Below the pieces are notes generated by a model. That model saw only the letters and a program-made list of their open reading frames with translations. It was not told the DNA's origin and did not search any database. A stretch of 64,000 bases of DNA, from assembly GCA_963761775.1 (NCBI GenBank), contig CAVXIF010000011.1:310001-374000 (forward strand), given 5' to 3'. Position numbers and translations under genes: made by a program. Below, piece after piece: positions 27,406-36,245 of this stretch; the first letter of the stretch is position 1; each line of letters opens with the position of its first letter. The stretch is from Parerythrobacter_A sp963761775. Lineage in GTDB: Bacteria > Pseudomonadota > Alphaproteobacteria > Sphingomonadales > Sphingomonadaceae.

Positions 27406-28099
27406 ACCGCTGCAGATCGCGCTGGTTGGTGCGACGGGCCTGGTCGGGCGCACGGTGATGGAAGTTGCCGTCGGGCGCAGCGATATTCGCCTGTTGGCGC
27501 TTGCCCGTCGCGCCGTGGAACTGCCGCAGGGCGCGAAGATGGACATGATCGTTGCGCCGACGGAGAGCTGGCCGGACGTCCTCGACAGACAGGCTCCAGA
27601 TGTACTGGTTTGCGCTTTGGGAACGACCATCGGCAAGCAGAAAGGCGACCGCGACGCTTTCCGCGCGGTGGATTACGACCTGATTGTCGATACCGCCCGC
27701 GCGGCCCATGCGGCGGGAGTGAAGCGTTGCGTGGTCGTCAGCACGGTCAACGCCGATAGCGGATCGCGGCTGTTCTACGCCAAGGTGAAGGGCGAAACGG
27801 AGGACGCCTTGCGCAAGATCGGCTTCGACCGCCTCGATCTCGTCCGCCCCGGCCTGCTGCGCGGCAAACGCCATGACGACCCGCGAGCACTCGAGAAGCT
27901 GGCAATGCTCGTCAGCCCGTTCTTCGACCCGTTTCTGCAAGGCGCTTACAGCGCCTATCGCTCGATCGTCGCGACTACGATTGCCGAGGCGACACTGGGT
28001 CTCGCATTGCGCAAGGCAGCAGGCACCTTCGTTCACGAAAACAAGGCCATCCACCGCGAGGCGAATTACTTTTGCGGCGGCGGGAAAGGGCAGCGGTGA
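27398..28099 (+). CDS. NAD(P)-binding Rossmann-fold protein
   Basis: 233-residue atypical SDR (HTATIP2/NmrA-like). The dinucleotide motif GATGLVG is at residues 11-17. LGTTIGKQKG, VSTVNADSGS and YAKVKGETE follow, as in NAD(P)H-binding oxidoreductases of this group. The role is unknown. It is coupled on both sides: the start is inside the dGTPase end and its TGA overlaps the GTG of the DUF938 gene. Confidence 0.83.
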   Translation: MSEPLQIALVGATGLVGRTVMEVAVGRSDIRLLALARRAVELPQGAKMDMIVAPTESWPDVLDRQAPDVLVCALGTTIGKQKGDRDAFRAVDYDLIVDTARAAHAAGVKRCVVVSTVNADSGSRLFYAKVKGETEDALRKIGFDRLDLVRPGLLRGKRHDDPRALEKLAMLVSPFFDPFLQGAYSAYRSIVATTIAEATLGLALRKAAGTFVHENKAIHREANYFCGGGKGQR

Positions 28100-28696
28100 A
28101 GAGATACGCACCCGCCACGCAACGCAATAGCGGCCCGATAGCTGACATTCTGGCGACCGAACTGCCAGCCGGTGCCAGTGTTCTGGAAATCGCCAGCGGT
28201 ACGGGCGAACATGCTGTTTTCATGGCAAAACGGTTCCCGCAGATGACTTGGCAACCGAGCGACCCCGATGCGGAGGCGGTCGACTCCATCGCGGCATGGC
28301 GCGAAGAGGCAGGAAGTGAAACTATCCTGCCGCCGATACAACTCGATGCGTGCAGCGATCCTTGGCCGGTTGGGCAGTTCGATGCGATCTTCTGTGCGAA
28401 CATGATCCATATCGCACCGTGGGATGCGGCTGTCGGACTGTTCGAAAGGGCGCGCACGCATCTGGAACCCGATGGCGCGTTGCTGCTTTATGGCCCGTTT
28501 GTCGAAGCCGACACGACTACGGCGGCATCGAATATCGCATTCGATGCCAGCCTGCGCGAGCGCCATGCGGAATGGGGTATTCGCAAACTGGCGGCGTGCA
28601 ATGACCTGGCTCGCGCAAACGGACTAGACACTGGCCGCGCGTCACGCGCTGCCCGCAAACAACCTCATCGTCGTTTACCGGTCGGTGCCGGTCTAG
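28096..28696 (+). CDS. DUF938 SAM-dependent methyltransferase-like protein (apparent +1 frameshift)
   Basis: 199 residues when corrected. It starts MKRYAPATQRN with a GTG at 28096 overlapping the previous stop. The SAM-binding loop VLEIASGTGEHAVFMA and CANMIHIAPWDA mark DUF938. The C-terminus breaks near 28624-28631: reading to RANGL and then skipping one base gives TLAARHALPANNLIVVYRS, the expected family tail, ending at 28696. Uncorrected, the frame continues over the entericidin gene as an Arg-rich nonsense tail. The target is unknown. Confidence 0.82.
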
Positions 28697-28699
28697 ACT

Positions 28700-28828
28700 T
28701 CAGGTTGCTTCGTCTACGTCGTTGGCAACGCTTTCGATATCCTGACCTACGCCGCGCACGGTTGCGCAGGCGGCCAGCGAAATGGAAACGGTGGCGAGTG
28801 TAGCGGCGATGAAAAACTTGCGTACCAT
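28700..28828 (-). CDS. Entericidin A/B family lipoprotein
   Basis: 42-residue lipoprotein. The signal is MVRKFFIAATLATVSISLAAC, with lipobox LAAC and C21 as the lipidated residue, then ATVRGVGQDIESVANDV as the mature peptide. Entericidins are small membrane lipoproteins linked to stationary-phase stress, sometimes as toxin/antidote pairs; only one is present here. It is convergent with the DUF938 gene. Confidence 0.9.
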   Translation of the reverse strand: MVRKFFIAATLATVSISLAACATVRGVGQDIESVANDVDEAT

Positions 28829-28943
28829 GATGCGTATCTTCCTGTGGTGATGGGCAAAGCTACTGCACGGGATGCCGCGCGACAAGCGATAGCGGTCCGA
28901 TGCCTCTCTTGCAGGGCATGACACGATCCACCATTTCGGCGCT

Positions 28944-29174
28944 ATGAACAGCCTGGACACCCTGACATTCGCCAGCGAGGCGGAGCTTGCCGGGCTATTG
29001 GGTTTGGCGCTGCTGGTGCTGGCGGTCGCGGCGGCATTAGCCGAGCGTCGCCGCACGAAACGCCGGTCCATCGATCAGGTCGGCTGGGTGCCGTGGTTCG
29101 CCATATCCTTCGCCAGCATGATCTGCGGCGCAGGGCTGGTGACGCTGGCGTTCAAGGGCATCGCTGGGGGCTAG
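28944..29174 (+). CDS. Small two-span membrane protein of unknown function
   Basis: 76 residues with two hydrophobic helices (about 14-35 and 50-70) and a basic connector RRRTKRRS, so the connector should face the cytoplasm. I do not recognise it. It lies divergent from entericidin and convergent with cpaF, four bases from its stop. Confidence 0.6.
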   Translation: MNSLDTLTFASEAELAGLLGLALLVLAVAAALAERRRTKRRSIDQVGWVPWFAISFASMICGAGLVTLAFKGIAGG

Positions 29175-29178
29175 GTCC

Positions 29179-30711
29179 TTACAGGCACGCTTCCAGATAG
29201 GCCTGGTCGAACCCGAACTGGCGCGCCTTTTCCAGCGTGTAGGGCCGCAGGCCCGCCGCGCGAAATTCGCCCAGAATCTTGCCGTCGTCCGTCTCGTCCA
29301 GATATTCGAACTTGAACAGTTCCTGCGTCACGATGACATCGCCTTCCATGCCGATGACCTCGGTAATGCCGGTGGTGCGGCGCGAACCGTCGCGCAGGCG
29401 CTTGACCTGCACGATCAAGTCGACCGATTCCGCAATCTGGCGGCTGATGGCTTCCTTGGGGATCTTGATGTCGCCCATCAGGATCATGTTTTCCATACGG
29501 CCAAGGCATTCGCGCGCCGAGTTGGCGTGAAGCGTACACATGGAACCGTCATGGCCGGTGTTCATGGCGGCCAGAAGGTCGAAACATTCCGCGCCGCGAA
29601 TCTCGCCCAGGATGATGCGGTCGGGCCGCATACGCAGGGCGTTCTTCACGAGGTCGCCGATGGTAATGGCGCCTTGCCCTTCGAGGTTCGGCGGGCGCGT
29701 TTCCAGTGGCAGCCAGTGCGGCTGTTGCAAGCGTAATTCGGCGGCATCCTCGATCGTCAGCACGCGTTCGCCGGGGTCGATCATCTTCGACAGGGCGTTG
29801 AGCATCGTCGTCTTACCCGAACCCGTACCGCCGGAAATCACGATATTCATCCGGCACGCACCCGCAATTTTCAGCGCGGTGCACATCTTGTCGTTCATCG
29901 ACCCGAAGCCCATCAGCATGTCGAGCGTGATCGGTTTTTCGGAGAATTTACGAATGGAGATCGCGGTGCCGCGCAGCGACAGCGGCGGTACGATGACGTT
30001 GACGCGGCTGCCGTCCTTGAGACGGGCATCGGCCAGCGGCGTGGTCTGGTCGACGCGGCGGCCGACCTGGTTCACGATACGCTGCGCAATCTGGAACAGG
30101 TGCTGTTCGTCGCGGAAGCGGATCGGTGCGATCACCAGCTTGCCGCCTTTTTCGATGTAGGTCTGGTCGGGGCCATTGACCATAATGTCCGAAATATCAG
30201 GGTCGTTCAGCAGCTCTTCGAGCGGGCCGAACCCCAGCAATTCATCGATCAGCACCTTTTCCAGCGCGAATTGTTCGCGCCGGTTCAGCGTAATCTTCAG
30301 CTCGGCCAGCACTTCCATGATGATCGGGCGGAATTCTTCGGCCAGCTCTTCTTTAGACAGCGTGGCGGCGGCTTCGGGATCGACTCGTTCGAGCAGGCGG
30401 GGCAGCACCTGTTCCTTGATCTTGTGGACGCTCTGTTCGAACCCGCCGCCCGCGTGTTCGCCCGAATGGACCTGGTTCATCCGGTCCGACAGACGCGTCA
30501 TCGCATCCGCTTTTTGCGGTTTGGCGGCGGCGTCCGGCGTGGCGGTGGCGTCTTCGCCGGGCAGGGGCGGGAACTGCTCGCCCCCGTCGGACGGCGGCGG
30601 GGCGGACGACTTGCCGTCGCCACCCTGCATGGGCCGTGCAACCCCGAACGACGGCTTGGCACCCGGGCGCAGGCCCGCTGGTCCGTTTTTCCGTCCAAAT
30701 GCGCTCATCAT
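29179..30711 (-). CDS. cpaF: CpaF-family secretion/pilus ATPase
   Basis: 510-residue VirB11-like hexameric ATPase of Tad/Flp pilus systems. After a disordered Pro/Ala/Gly-rich N-terminus (about 1-85), the N-terminal domain contains FGPLEELLNDPDISDIMVNG, then Walker A GGTGSGKT, the Asp box TIEDAAELRL, Walker B RPDRIILGEIRG and the His box HDGSMCTLHANSA. It starts at ATG 30711; a TTG at 30720 is also in frame. The other tad genes (cpaA-E, tadB/C, pilin) are not beside it: its neighbours are a small membrane protein and glmS. Confidence 0.93.
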   Translation of the reverse strand: MMSAFGRKNGPAGLRPGAKPSFGVARPMQGGDGKSSAPPPSDGGEQFPPLPGEDATATPDAAAKPQKADAMTRLSDRMNQVHSGEHAGGGFEQSVHKIKEQVLPRLLERVDPEAAATLSKEELAEEFRPIIMEVLAELKITLNRREQFALEKVLIDELLGFGPLEELLNDPDISDIMVNGPDQTYIEKGGKLVIAPIRFRDEQHLFQIAQRIVNQVGRRVDQTTPLADARLKDGSRVNVIVPPLSLRGTAISIRKFSEKPITLDMLMGFGSMNDKMCTALKIAGACRMNIVISGGTGSGKTTMLNALSKMIDPGERVLTIEDAAELRLQQPHWLPLETRPPNLEGQGAITIGDLVKNALRMRPDRIILGEIRGAECFDLLAAMNTGHDGSMCTLHANSARECLGRMENMILMGDIKIPKEAISRQIAESVDLIVQVKRLRDGSRRTTGITEVIGMEGDVIVTQELFKFEYLDETDDGKILGEFRAAGLRPYTLEKARQFGFDQAYLEACL

Positions 30712-30801
30712 CGCCCCCAATAAAGGTCAGGTTTGGTCAGGGGTCGTCATGCCTGTACATGGCGAAGCCCTGCTTTCAGGGGATGGTTACTAAGACGGAA
30801 A

Positions 30802-30820
30802 CCTTAGCAATGTCCTAAGG
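30802..30820 (+). other. Inverted repeat in the cpaF-glmS divergent region
   Basis: CCTTAG (30802-30807) and CTAAGG (30815-30820) form a perfect six-base stem with a seven-base loop, 124 bases before the glmS start. It could be an operator or leader hairpin. Too short to name. Confidence 0.3.
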
Positions 30821-30943
30821 TGCGCAAGCTGCCTGGCGCGGCCACGATTGCAACGGCGCAATGATAGGCTAGAGCGTGCGCGAAACCCACGACCGCGACG
30901 CCCGGGGGATACGGGGCGCGCCCAATGTGAAACGGAACCGGCC

Positions 30944-32779
30944 ATGTGCGGAATTATCGGAATTGTCGGCAGGAACGACGTGGCGGGGCAGCTTGTCGAA
31001 GGGCTGCGACGGATGGAATATCGCGGCTATGACAGCGCGGGCATCTGTACGATTTCCGGCGATGAACTGGTGCGCCGCCGCGCGCCGGGCAAGCTGCTCA
31101 ATCTGGAAAAGGTGCTGGAAGACGATCCGGCACCGGGCACTATCGGTATCGCGCACACCCGCTGGGCCACGCACGGCGCCCCGACCAGCGAGAACGCGCA
31201 TCCGCACGCCACCGCAGAGGTCGCGCTGGTCCACAACGGCATTATCGAGAACTACAAGCCTCTGCGCGACGAACTGCTCGCGGCCGGACGGACGCTGGAA
31301 AGCGAAACCGACAGCGAAGTGGTCGCGCACATGGTCTCGCGCGAGATAGAAAGCGGTGCGGAGCCGCGCGATGCGGTCGCTACCGTTCTGCCCCGGCTGC
31401 GTGGCGCATTTGCGTTGGCGATAGCGTTCCGCCGCCATCCCGATATGCTGATCGGCGCGCGTCGCGGGTCGCCGCTGGTCGTCGGTTATGGCGAGGACGA
31501 AACCGACGGCGAGATGTATCTGGGCTCCGACGCGCTTGCGCTGGCCCCGCTTACCCAGCGCATTACCTATCTGGAAGAAGGCGACATGGTCGTCATCACG
31601 CGCGACGGGGCGGAGATTGTGGACGAGACGGGCGTGGCGGCGGACCGGCCCGTGATCCGTTCCGGCGCAACGGCGGCGGCGGTGGAGAAGGGTAAATACC
31701 GCCATTACATGCAGAAGGAGATCTTCGAGCAGCCCACCGTGGTTGCGCAGACGCTGGGCAGCTATGTGCGCCAGTCGGACGAGGCGGTGGCGCTCCCGCA
31801 GATCGATTTCGACCTCAGCCGCATCAACCGCATTACCATCGTCGCCTGCGGCACCTCCTATTATGCAGGGATGGTCGCGAAATACTGGTTCGAGCAATTC
31901 GCGCGCGTGCCCGTGGATATCGATGTCGCCAGCGAGTTCCGCTATCGTGAGCCGGTGCTGGAGGATGGCGGGCTGTCGCTGTTCATCTCGCAAAGCGGGG
32001 AAACGGCGGACACGCTGGCCGCGCTGCGCCATTGCAAGGCGAAAGGGCAGACCATCGGCGTGGTGGTCAACGTGCCGACCAGCTCGATGGCGCGCGAGGC
32101 GGATTTGTTGCTGCCGACCCATGCCGGCCCGGAAATCGGCGTGGCCTCGACCAAGGCGTTCACGTGCCAGCTGGCGGTGCTGGCCGCACTGGCCGCGCAT
32201 ATGGCGGTGCGCAAGGGGCTGATGGATCGCGAGGAAGAACGGTATGTGGTCAAGCACCTGCTCGAAGCGCCAGCCGCATTGAATGCCGCGCTGGCCCATG
32301 ATGGCGATATCGCGGCGATGGCCCCGCTGATCGCTCCGGCGCGCGATGTGCTGTATCTGGGCCGCGGTCCGGATTATCCGCTGGCTCTTGAAGGGGCGCT
32401 GAAGCTGAAGGAAATCAGCTACATCCATGCCGAGGGCTACGCATCGGGCGAGATGAAGCACGGCCCCATCGCGCTGATCGACGAGCATGTGCCGGTCATC
32501 GTGCTGGCCCCGTCCGGCCCGCTGTTCGAAAAGACGGTGTCGAACATGCAGGAAGTGCGCGCGCGCGGCGGGCAGATCGTGCTGGTGTCGGACGCCGCCG
32601 GACTGGCCGAGGCCGGCGAGGGGTGCCTCGCCACTATCGAAATGCCCAAGGTCCACCCGCTGATCGCGCCGCTGGTCTATGCCGTGCCGGTGCAGTTGCT
32701 GGCCTATCATGTCGCCTGCGTGAAGGGCACCGATGTCGACCAGCCACGCAACCTGGCGAAATCGGTGACGGTCGAATAG
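30944..32779 (+). CDS. glmS: Glutamine-fructose-6-phosphate aminotransferase (isomerizing)
   Basis: 611-residue enzyme that makes glucosamine-6-phosphate for peptidoglycan and LPS. The start MCGIIGIVG is certain because Cys2 becomes the N-terminal nucleophile. The glutaminase domain runs to about residue 240 (RRMEYRGYDSAGI, THGAPTSENAHPH). The two SIS domains follow, with CGTSYYAG, SQSGETADTLAAL and the C-terminal DQPRNLAKSVTVE. The upstream frame to 30848 is out of character. Single gene with no glmS ribozyme features that I can see. Confidence 0.96.
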   Translation: MCGIIGIVGRNDVAGQLVEGLRRMEYRGYDSAGICTISGDELVRRRAPGKLLNLEKVLEDDPAPGTIGIAHTRWATHGAPTSENAHPHATAEVALVHNGIIENYKPLRDELLAAGRTLESETDSEVVAHMVSREIESGAEPRDAVATVLPRLRGAFALAIAFRRHPDMLIGARRGSPLVVGYGEDETDGEMYLGSDALALAPLTQRITYLEEGDMVVITRDGAEIVDETGVAADRPVIRSGATAAAVEKGKYRHYMQKEIFEQPTVVAQTLGSYVRQSDEAVALPQIDFDLSRINRITIVACGTSYYAGMVAKYWFEQFARVPVDIDVASEFRYREPVLEDGGLSLFISQSGETADTLAALRHCKAKGQTIGVVVNVPTSSMAREADLLLPTHAGPEIGVASTKAFTCQLAVLAALAAHMAVRKGLMDREEERYVVKHLLEAPAALNAALAHDGDIAAMAPLIAPARDVLYLGRGPDYPLALEGALKLKEISYIHAEGYASGEMKHGPIALIDEHVPVIVLAPSGPLFEKTVSNMQEVRARGGQIVLVSDAAGLAEAGEGCLATIEMPKVHPLIAPLVYAVPVQLLAYHVACVKGTDVDQPRNLAKSVTVE

Positions 32780-32845
32780 ACAGCTGCTGTGCGTTGCGCC
32801 GGTGTGGTTTACGGTGTGCTAACCCTTCCGCGCTAATGGGATTGC

Positions 32846-35218
32846 GTGACCGAAGCGCAATCCAACTCCAAAGCCGAACCTGCGGCTAAGTCCGCAGTTT
32901 TGTCTGCGGATATGCCCGCGCTTGCGGTGCTGGGTTTCTCCAACCGGGGAAGCGATGACTGGGCACGCCTGCGCGGGCTTCAGTTTACCGCATCGTCCAA
33001 CAACGCATCGGTCAGGCTCGCCGGACACTTGGCCGGATCCGTTCTGCTGTGCGTCATCGCCCTGCCTGCCGTCGGCGTGGTGGCGGTGGGCGTATGGTTT
33101 GCCCTCTTCATGTGCGCAATGGTATTTTCGCGCAACAAGCTGACGGCCCTATGCGAATATCAGGGCCGCCCGACACCGCCTGAAGTGTCGGGATATATCA
33201 TTTCCGGCAGCCTTGTCTGCACCCTATATGCAATCGTGCCGATGGCGATAGGCTGGTACGGCACGGCCAGCCAGCTGATGCTGGTATGGGCGGTGCTGGG
33301 CGCTCTGATTGCCGGCTCGGCGCTGTTCCTGGCCGCGGTCCCCGTCACCACGGCAATCCTGACATCCCTCGCCAGCATTTCGACGATTGCAGCGGCCATC
33401 CGGCTGGGCGAGCCGTTGCTGGCCGGTGCCGTCGCGATGTTCGCCTGCCTGATCCTGGTCGGATCGATGGCCGTTGCCCGCACGTTCCTGCTGGCGCAGA
33501 TCGCGCAGGATGGTTCGACCGAGAAGGACGAGGTGGTCAACCTGCTGCTCGGCCAGTTCGACGACAACCAGGGCGACTGGCTGTGGCAGATCGATAGGCA
33601 GAAACGCACCCTTGCGGCGTCTTCCCGCTTTTCGATGGCGTTGGGCAAAACGCCCGAAGACATCAATGGCAAGCCGTTCCTGGAACTGCTTGCGGGCGAC
33701 GCCTGGGAAAGCGGGCAATTCTCGCCCAGCCTGCATGACCTGGCGGAAAAGCTGAAACAACGCGAGAACTTCGCCGACCTTGTCATCAAGGTCGACATCA
33801 ATGGCAAGCCAAGCTGGTGGGAGCTGTCCGGCGCACCGATATTCGATGACGAGGGCACATTCACCGGCTTTCGGGGCGTCGGCTCCGACGTGACCGAACA
33901 GCGCGAGTCCAACGAAAAGATCGCCTATCTCGCGCGTTACGATACGCTGACCGGCCTGCCCAACCGCCTGATGCTGAACGAGGCGCTGCGCGATGCTCTG
34001 AAATTTGCCGACCAATGGCGCACGCGCTGCGCCTTCATGATGCTCGACCTCGACCGGTTCAAGGCGGTCAACGACTCGCTCGGCCATATGGTCGGGGACC
34101 GGCTGCTGGCCGAAGTATCGTCGCGCCTGCGCGACCTGATGGACGAAAGCGCCATTTGCGGACGGCTGGGCGGCGATGAATTCGCCATCGTTATCCGCGA
34201 CGCGTCCGACAAGGGCTGCGTCGACCGCATGGCGAAACGCATCATCGCACGCCTTTCGCAACCTTACGAGCTGGACAATCACACCCTCTATGTCGGCGCC
34301 AGTGTCGGCAGTGCCATCGGTCCGCGCGACGGGCATACGGTCGAGGAATTGATGCGCAATGCCGATCTCGCGCTATACCGCGCGAAGGACGAGGGCGGTG
34401 GCGAACATTTTGCTTACGAGCCGAGCCTGCACCAGCATGCGGAGGAACGGCGCAAGCTGGAATTCTCGCTGCGCACCGCCATCGAAAACGGCGAATTGTC
34501 GGTCCATTACCAGCCAGTGGTGAACGCCAATTCGGAACAGCTGATGAGCTTCGAAGCGCTGGTCCGCTGGAACAGCAAGGATCACGGTTTCGTCGGTCCG
34601 GACAAGTTCATCCCCGTTGCCGAGGACACCCGCCTCATCGTGCCTATTGGCACCTGGGTGATGGAACAGGCGTGCGCCGAGGCGATGACATGGCCCGGCG
34701 AGATCCGCGTAGCGGTGAACGTGTCGGGCGAACAGCTGGTCGAACCCGGTTTTGCCAACACGGTTGTCCGCGCACTGACCCAGACCGGCCTGCCGCCGGC
34801 GCGGCTGGAACTGGAAGTGACCGAAAGTATCTTCCTGCGCGATCCCGAACTGGCGCGCACCGCGCTGGAACAATGCATTGCCATCGGTTGCACCGTCGCG
34901 CTCGACGATTTCGGCACGGGCTACTCCTCGCTTGGCTATCTCAACAAGCTGAAATTCTCGACCATCAAGATCGACCGGTCCTTCGTGCAGGGCGCGGCCA
35001 AGGGCGAGGCGGAGAGCCTGGCCATTATCCGCGCCGTGGTGGCGATGGCGGACAGTCTGGAAATGTGGACCACGGCGGAAGGCGTTGAAAACGACGAGGA
35101 AGCGGAGATGATCCGCAAGCTGGGCTGCACCAAGATCCAGGGCTATCATTTCGGACGGCCCATGCCGACATCCGATGTCGCGCAGCTGTTCCAGCGACAG
35201 GCGGCCCTTTCCGCCTGA
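32846..35218 (+). CDS. Membrane GGDEF-EAL protein (c-di-GMP turnover)
   Basis: 790 residues. Four to six membrane helices (about 60-215) act as the sensor, a PAS-like domain covers about 238-350, GGDEF about 360-520, and EAL about 530-785. The GGDEF motif is canonical (RLGGDEF, near 441-446), but the inhibitory RxxD site seven residues upstream of the motif arginine is missing, so product inhibition is unlikely. The EAL domain has FEALVRW, NVSGEQ, EVTES, DDFGTGYSS and KIDRSF, the full catalytic set. Both activities are possible and the direction is likely set by the sensor. It starts with GTG at 32846 and stands alone, convergent with purQ. Confidence 0.92.
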   Translation: MTEAQSNSKAEPAAKSAVLSADMPALAVLGFSNRGSDDWARLRGLQFTASSNNASVRLAGHLAGSVLLCVIALPAVGVVAVGVWFALFMCAMVFSRNKLTALCEYQGRPTPPEVSGYIISGSLVCTLYAIVPMAIGWYGTASQLMLVWAVLGALIAGSALFLAAVPVTTAILTSLASISTIAAAIRLGEPLLAGAVAMFACLILVGSMAVARTFLLAQIAQDGSTEKDEVVNLLLGQFDDNQGDWLWQIDRQKRTLAASSRFSMALGKTPEDINGKPFLELLAGDAWESGQFSPSLHDLAEKLKQRENFADLVIKVDINGKPSWWELSGAPIFDDEGTFTGFRGVGSDVTEQRESNEKIAYLARYDTLTGLPNRLMLNEALRDALKFADQWRTRCAFMMLDLDRFKAVNDSLGHMVGDRLLAEVSSRLRDLMDESAICGRLGGDEFAIVIRDASDKGCVDRMAKRIIARLSQPYELDNHTLYVGASVGSAIGPRDGHTVEELMRNADLALYRAKDEGGGEHFAYEPSLHQHAEERRKLEFSLRTAIENGELSVHYQPVVNANSEQLMSFEALVRWNSKDHGFVGPDKFIPVAEDTRLIVPIGTWVMEQACAEAMTWPGEIRVAVNVSGEQLVEPGFANTVVRALTQTGLPPARLELEVTESIFLRDPELARTALEQCIAIGCTVALDDFGTGYSSLGYLNKLKFSTIKIDRSFVQGAAKGEAESLAIIRAVVAMADSLEMWTTAEGVENDEEAEMIRKLGCTKIQGYHFGRPMPTSDVAQLFQRQAALSA

Positions 35219-35226
35219 TTGTGCCG

Positions 35227-35904
35227 TTATGCGCCGACAAGCGCGCCGATTGCACCTTCGAACAGCCGCATTCCGTCCGTACCGCCATGCGCCGCATCGA
35301 CCGCGCGTTCGGGATGCGGCATCATGCCAAGCACGTTGCCAGACGCATTGACGATGCCTGCAATGTCGCGCTGCGACCCGTTCACCGGATCGAGATAGCG
35401 AAATGCCACGCGCCCTTCGCCCTCCAGCATATCCAGCGTCTCGGTATCGGCGAAATAATTGCCGTCGTGATGCGCGACGGGAATGGCGATCTCTTCGCCG
35501 GCTTCGTATCCCTTGGTGAAATCGCTCGCGGTGTTTTCGACGCGCAGGCGTGCGGTGCGGCAGATGAACCGCTGGCCTGCATTGCGCATCATGGCACCCG
35601 GCAACAGCCCGGTTTCGGTCAGCACCTGAAACCCGTTGCAGATGCCCAGCACGCGTGCACCGCGCGCGGCGGCCTTGACGATTTCCGGCATGATCGCACT
35701 GCGCGCTGCCATTGCGCCGCTGCGCAGGTAATCGCCGTAGGAGAAGCCGCCGGGCAAGGCGATCAGGTCCAGTCCTGTCGGCAGGTCGGTATCGCCATGC
35801 CACAGGCGCAGCGGCGCGCTGCCGCTGGCAAGCTCCAGCGCAACCGCCAAATCGCGGTCGCAATTCGAACCCGGGAACGTGACGACGGCGCAGCGGGCGC
35901 TCAT
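35227..35904 (-). CDS. purQ: Phosphoribosylformylglycinamidine synthase, glutaminase subunit
   Basis: 225-residue class I glutamine amidotransferase that feeds ammonia to PurL in purine synthesis. The nucleophile cysteine is in LGICNGFQVL, and the His/Glu pair is in MMPHPERAVD. FPGSNCDRD near the N-terminus is diagnostic of PurQ. The start at 35904 overlaps purS (ATGA), and an upstream in-frame extension is out of character. Together with PurS it forms the small-PurL type complex. PurL is not in the window. Confidence 0.96.
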   Translation of the reverse strand: MSARCAVVTFPGSNCDRDLAVALELASGSAPLRLWHGDTDLPTGLDLIALPGGFSYGDYLRSGAMAARSAIMPEIVKAAARGARVLGICNGFQVLTETGLLPGAMMRNAGQRFICRTARLRVENTASDFTKGYEAGEEIAIPVAHHDGNYFADTETLDMLEGEGRVAFRYLDPVNGSQRDIAGIVNASGNVLGMMPHPERAVDAAHGGTDGMRLFEGAIGALVGA

Positions 35905-36137
35905 GCCGCCAGTTTCTCGATACGGTAATCCTCGATCACCAGATTGGCGAGCAGGGTTCGGCACATCGAGTCGATATCGGCGTCGCTGGTATCGTCCGCC
36001 ACGTCCAGCGTGAGCGCGCGCCCGACCCGCACATCATCGACGCCGTCGAAGCCCAGCCCTTGCAACGCATGGTGGACAGCCCGACCCTGCGGATCAAGCA
36101 CGCCAGGCTTCAGGGAAACGTGGACCAGCACCTTCAT
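35901..36137 (-). CDS. purS: Phosphoribosylformylglycinamidine synthase subunit PurS
   Basis: 78-residue protein with VHVSLKPGVLDPQG and ALQGLGF near the N-terminus, the PurS hallmark. It bridges PurL and PurQ in the FGAM synthase complex. It overlaps purQ by four bases, so the two are co-translated. A 108-base gap separates it from the upstream M16 protease gene. Confidence 0.95.
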   Translation of the reverse strand: MKVLVHVSLKPGVLDPQGRAVHHALQGLGFDGVDDVRVGRALTLDVADDTSDADIDSMCRTLLANLVIEDYRIEKLAA

Positions 36138-36245
36138 CGCAAACTCCCGTATCGCAGGTCATGCCGATGGCGACATAGCCTTTGCGCCGCCTATACCGCG
36201 CCTGTCGCCTGACGCAATCGGCACGCCGCGCGGCGTGGTCGACGC

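Noticed and set aside
30712..30943. glmS ribozyme or riboswitch before glmS
   Set aside because: Only a six-base hairpin is seen; the conserved ribozyme core is not recognisable and is rare in alphaproteobacteria.
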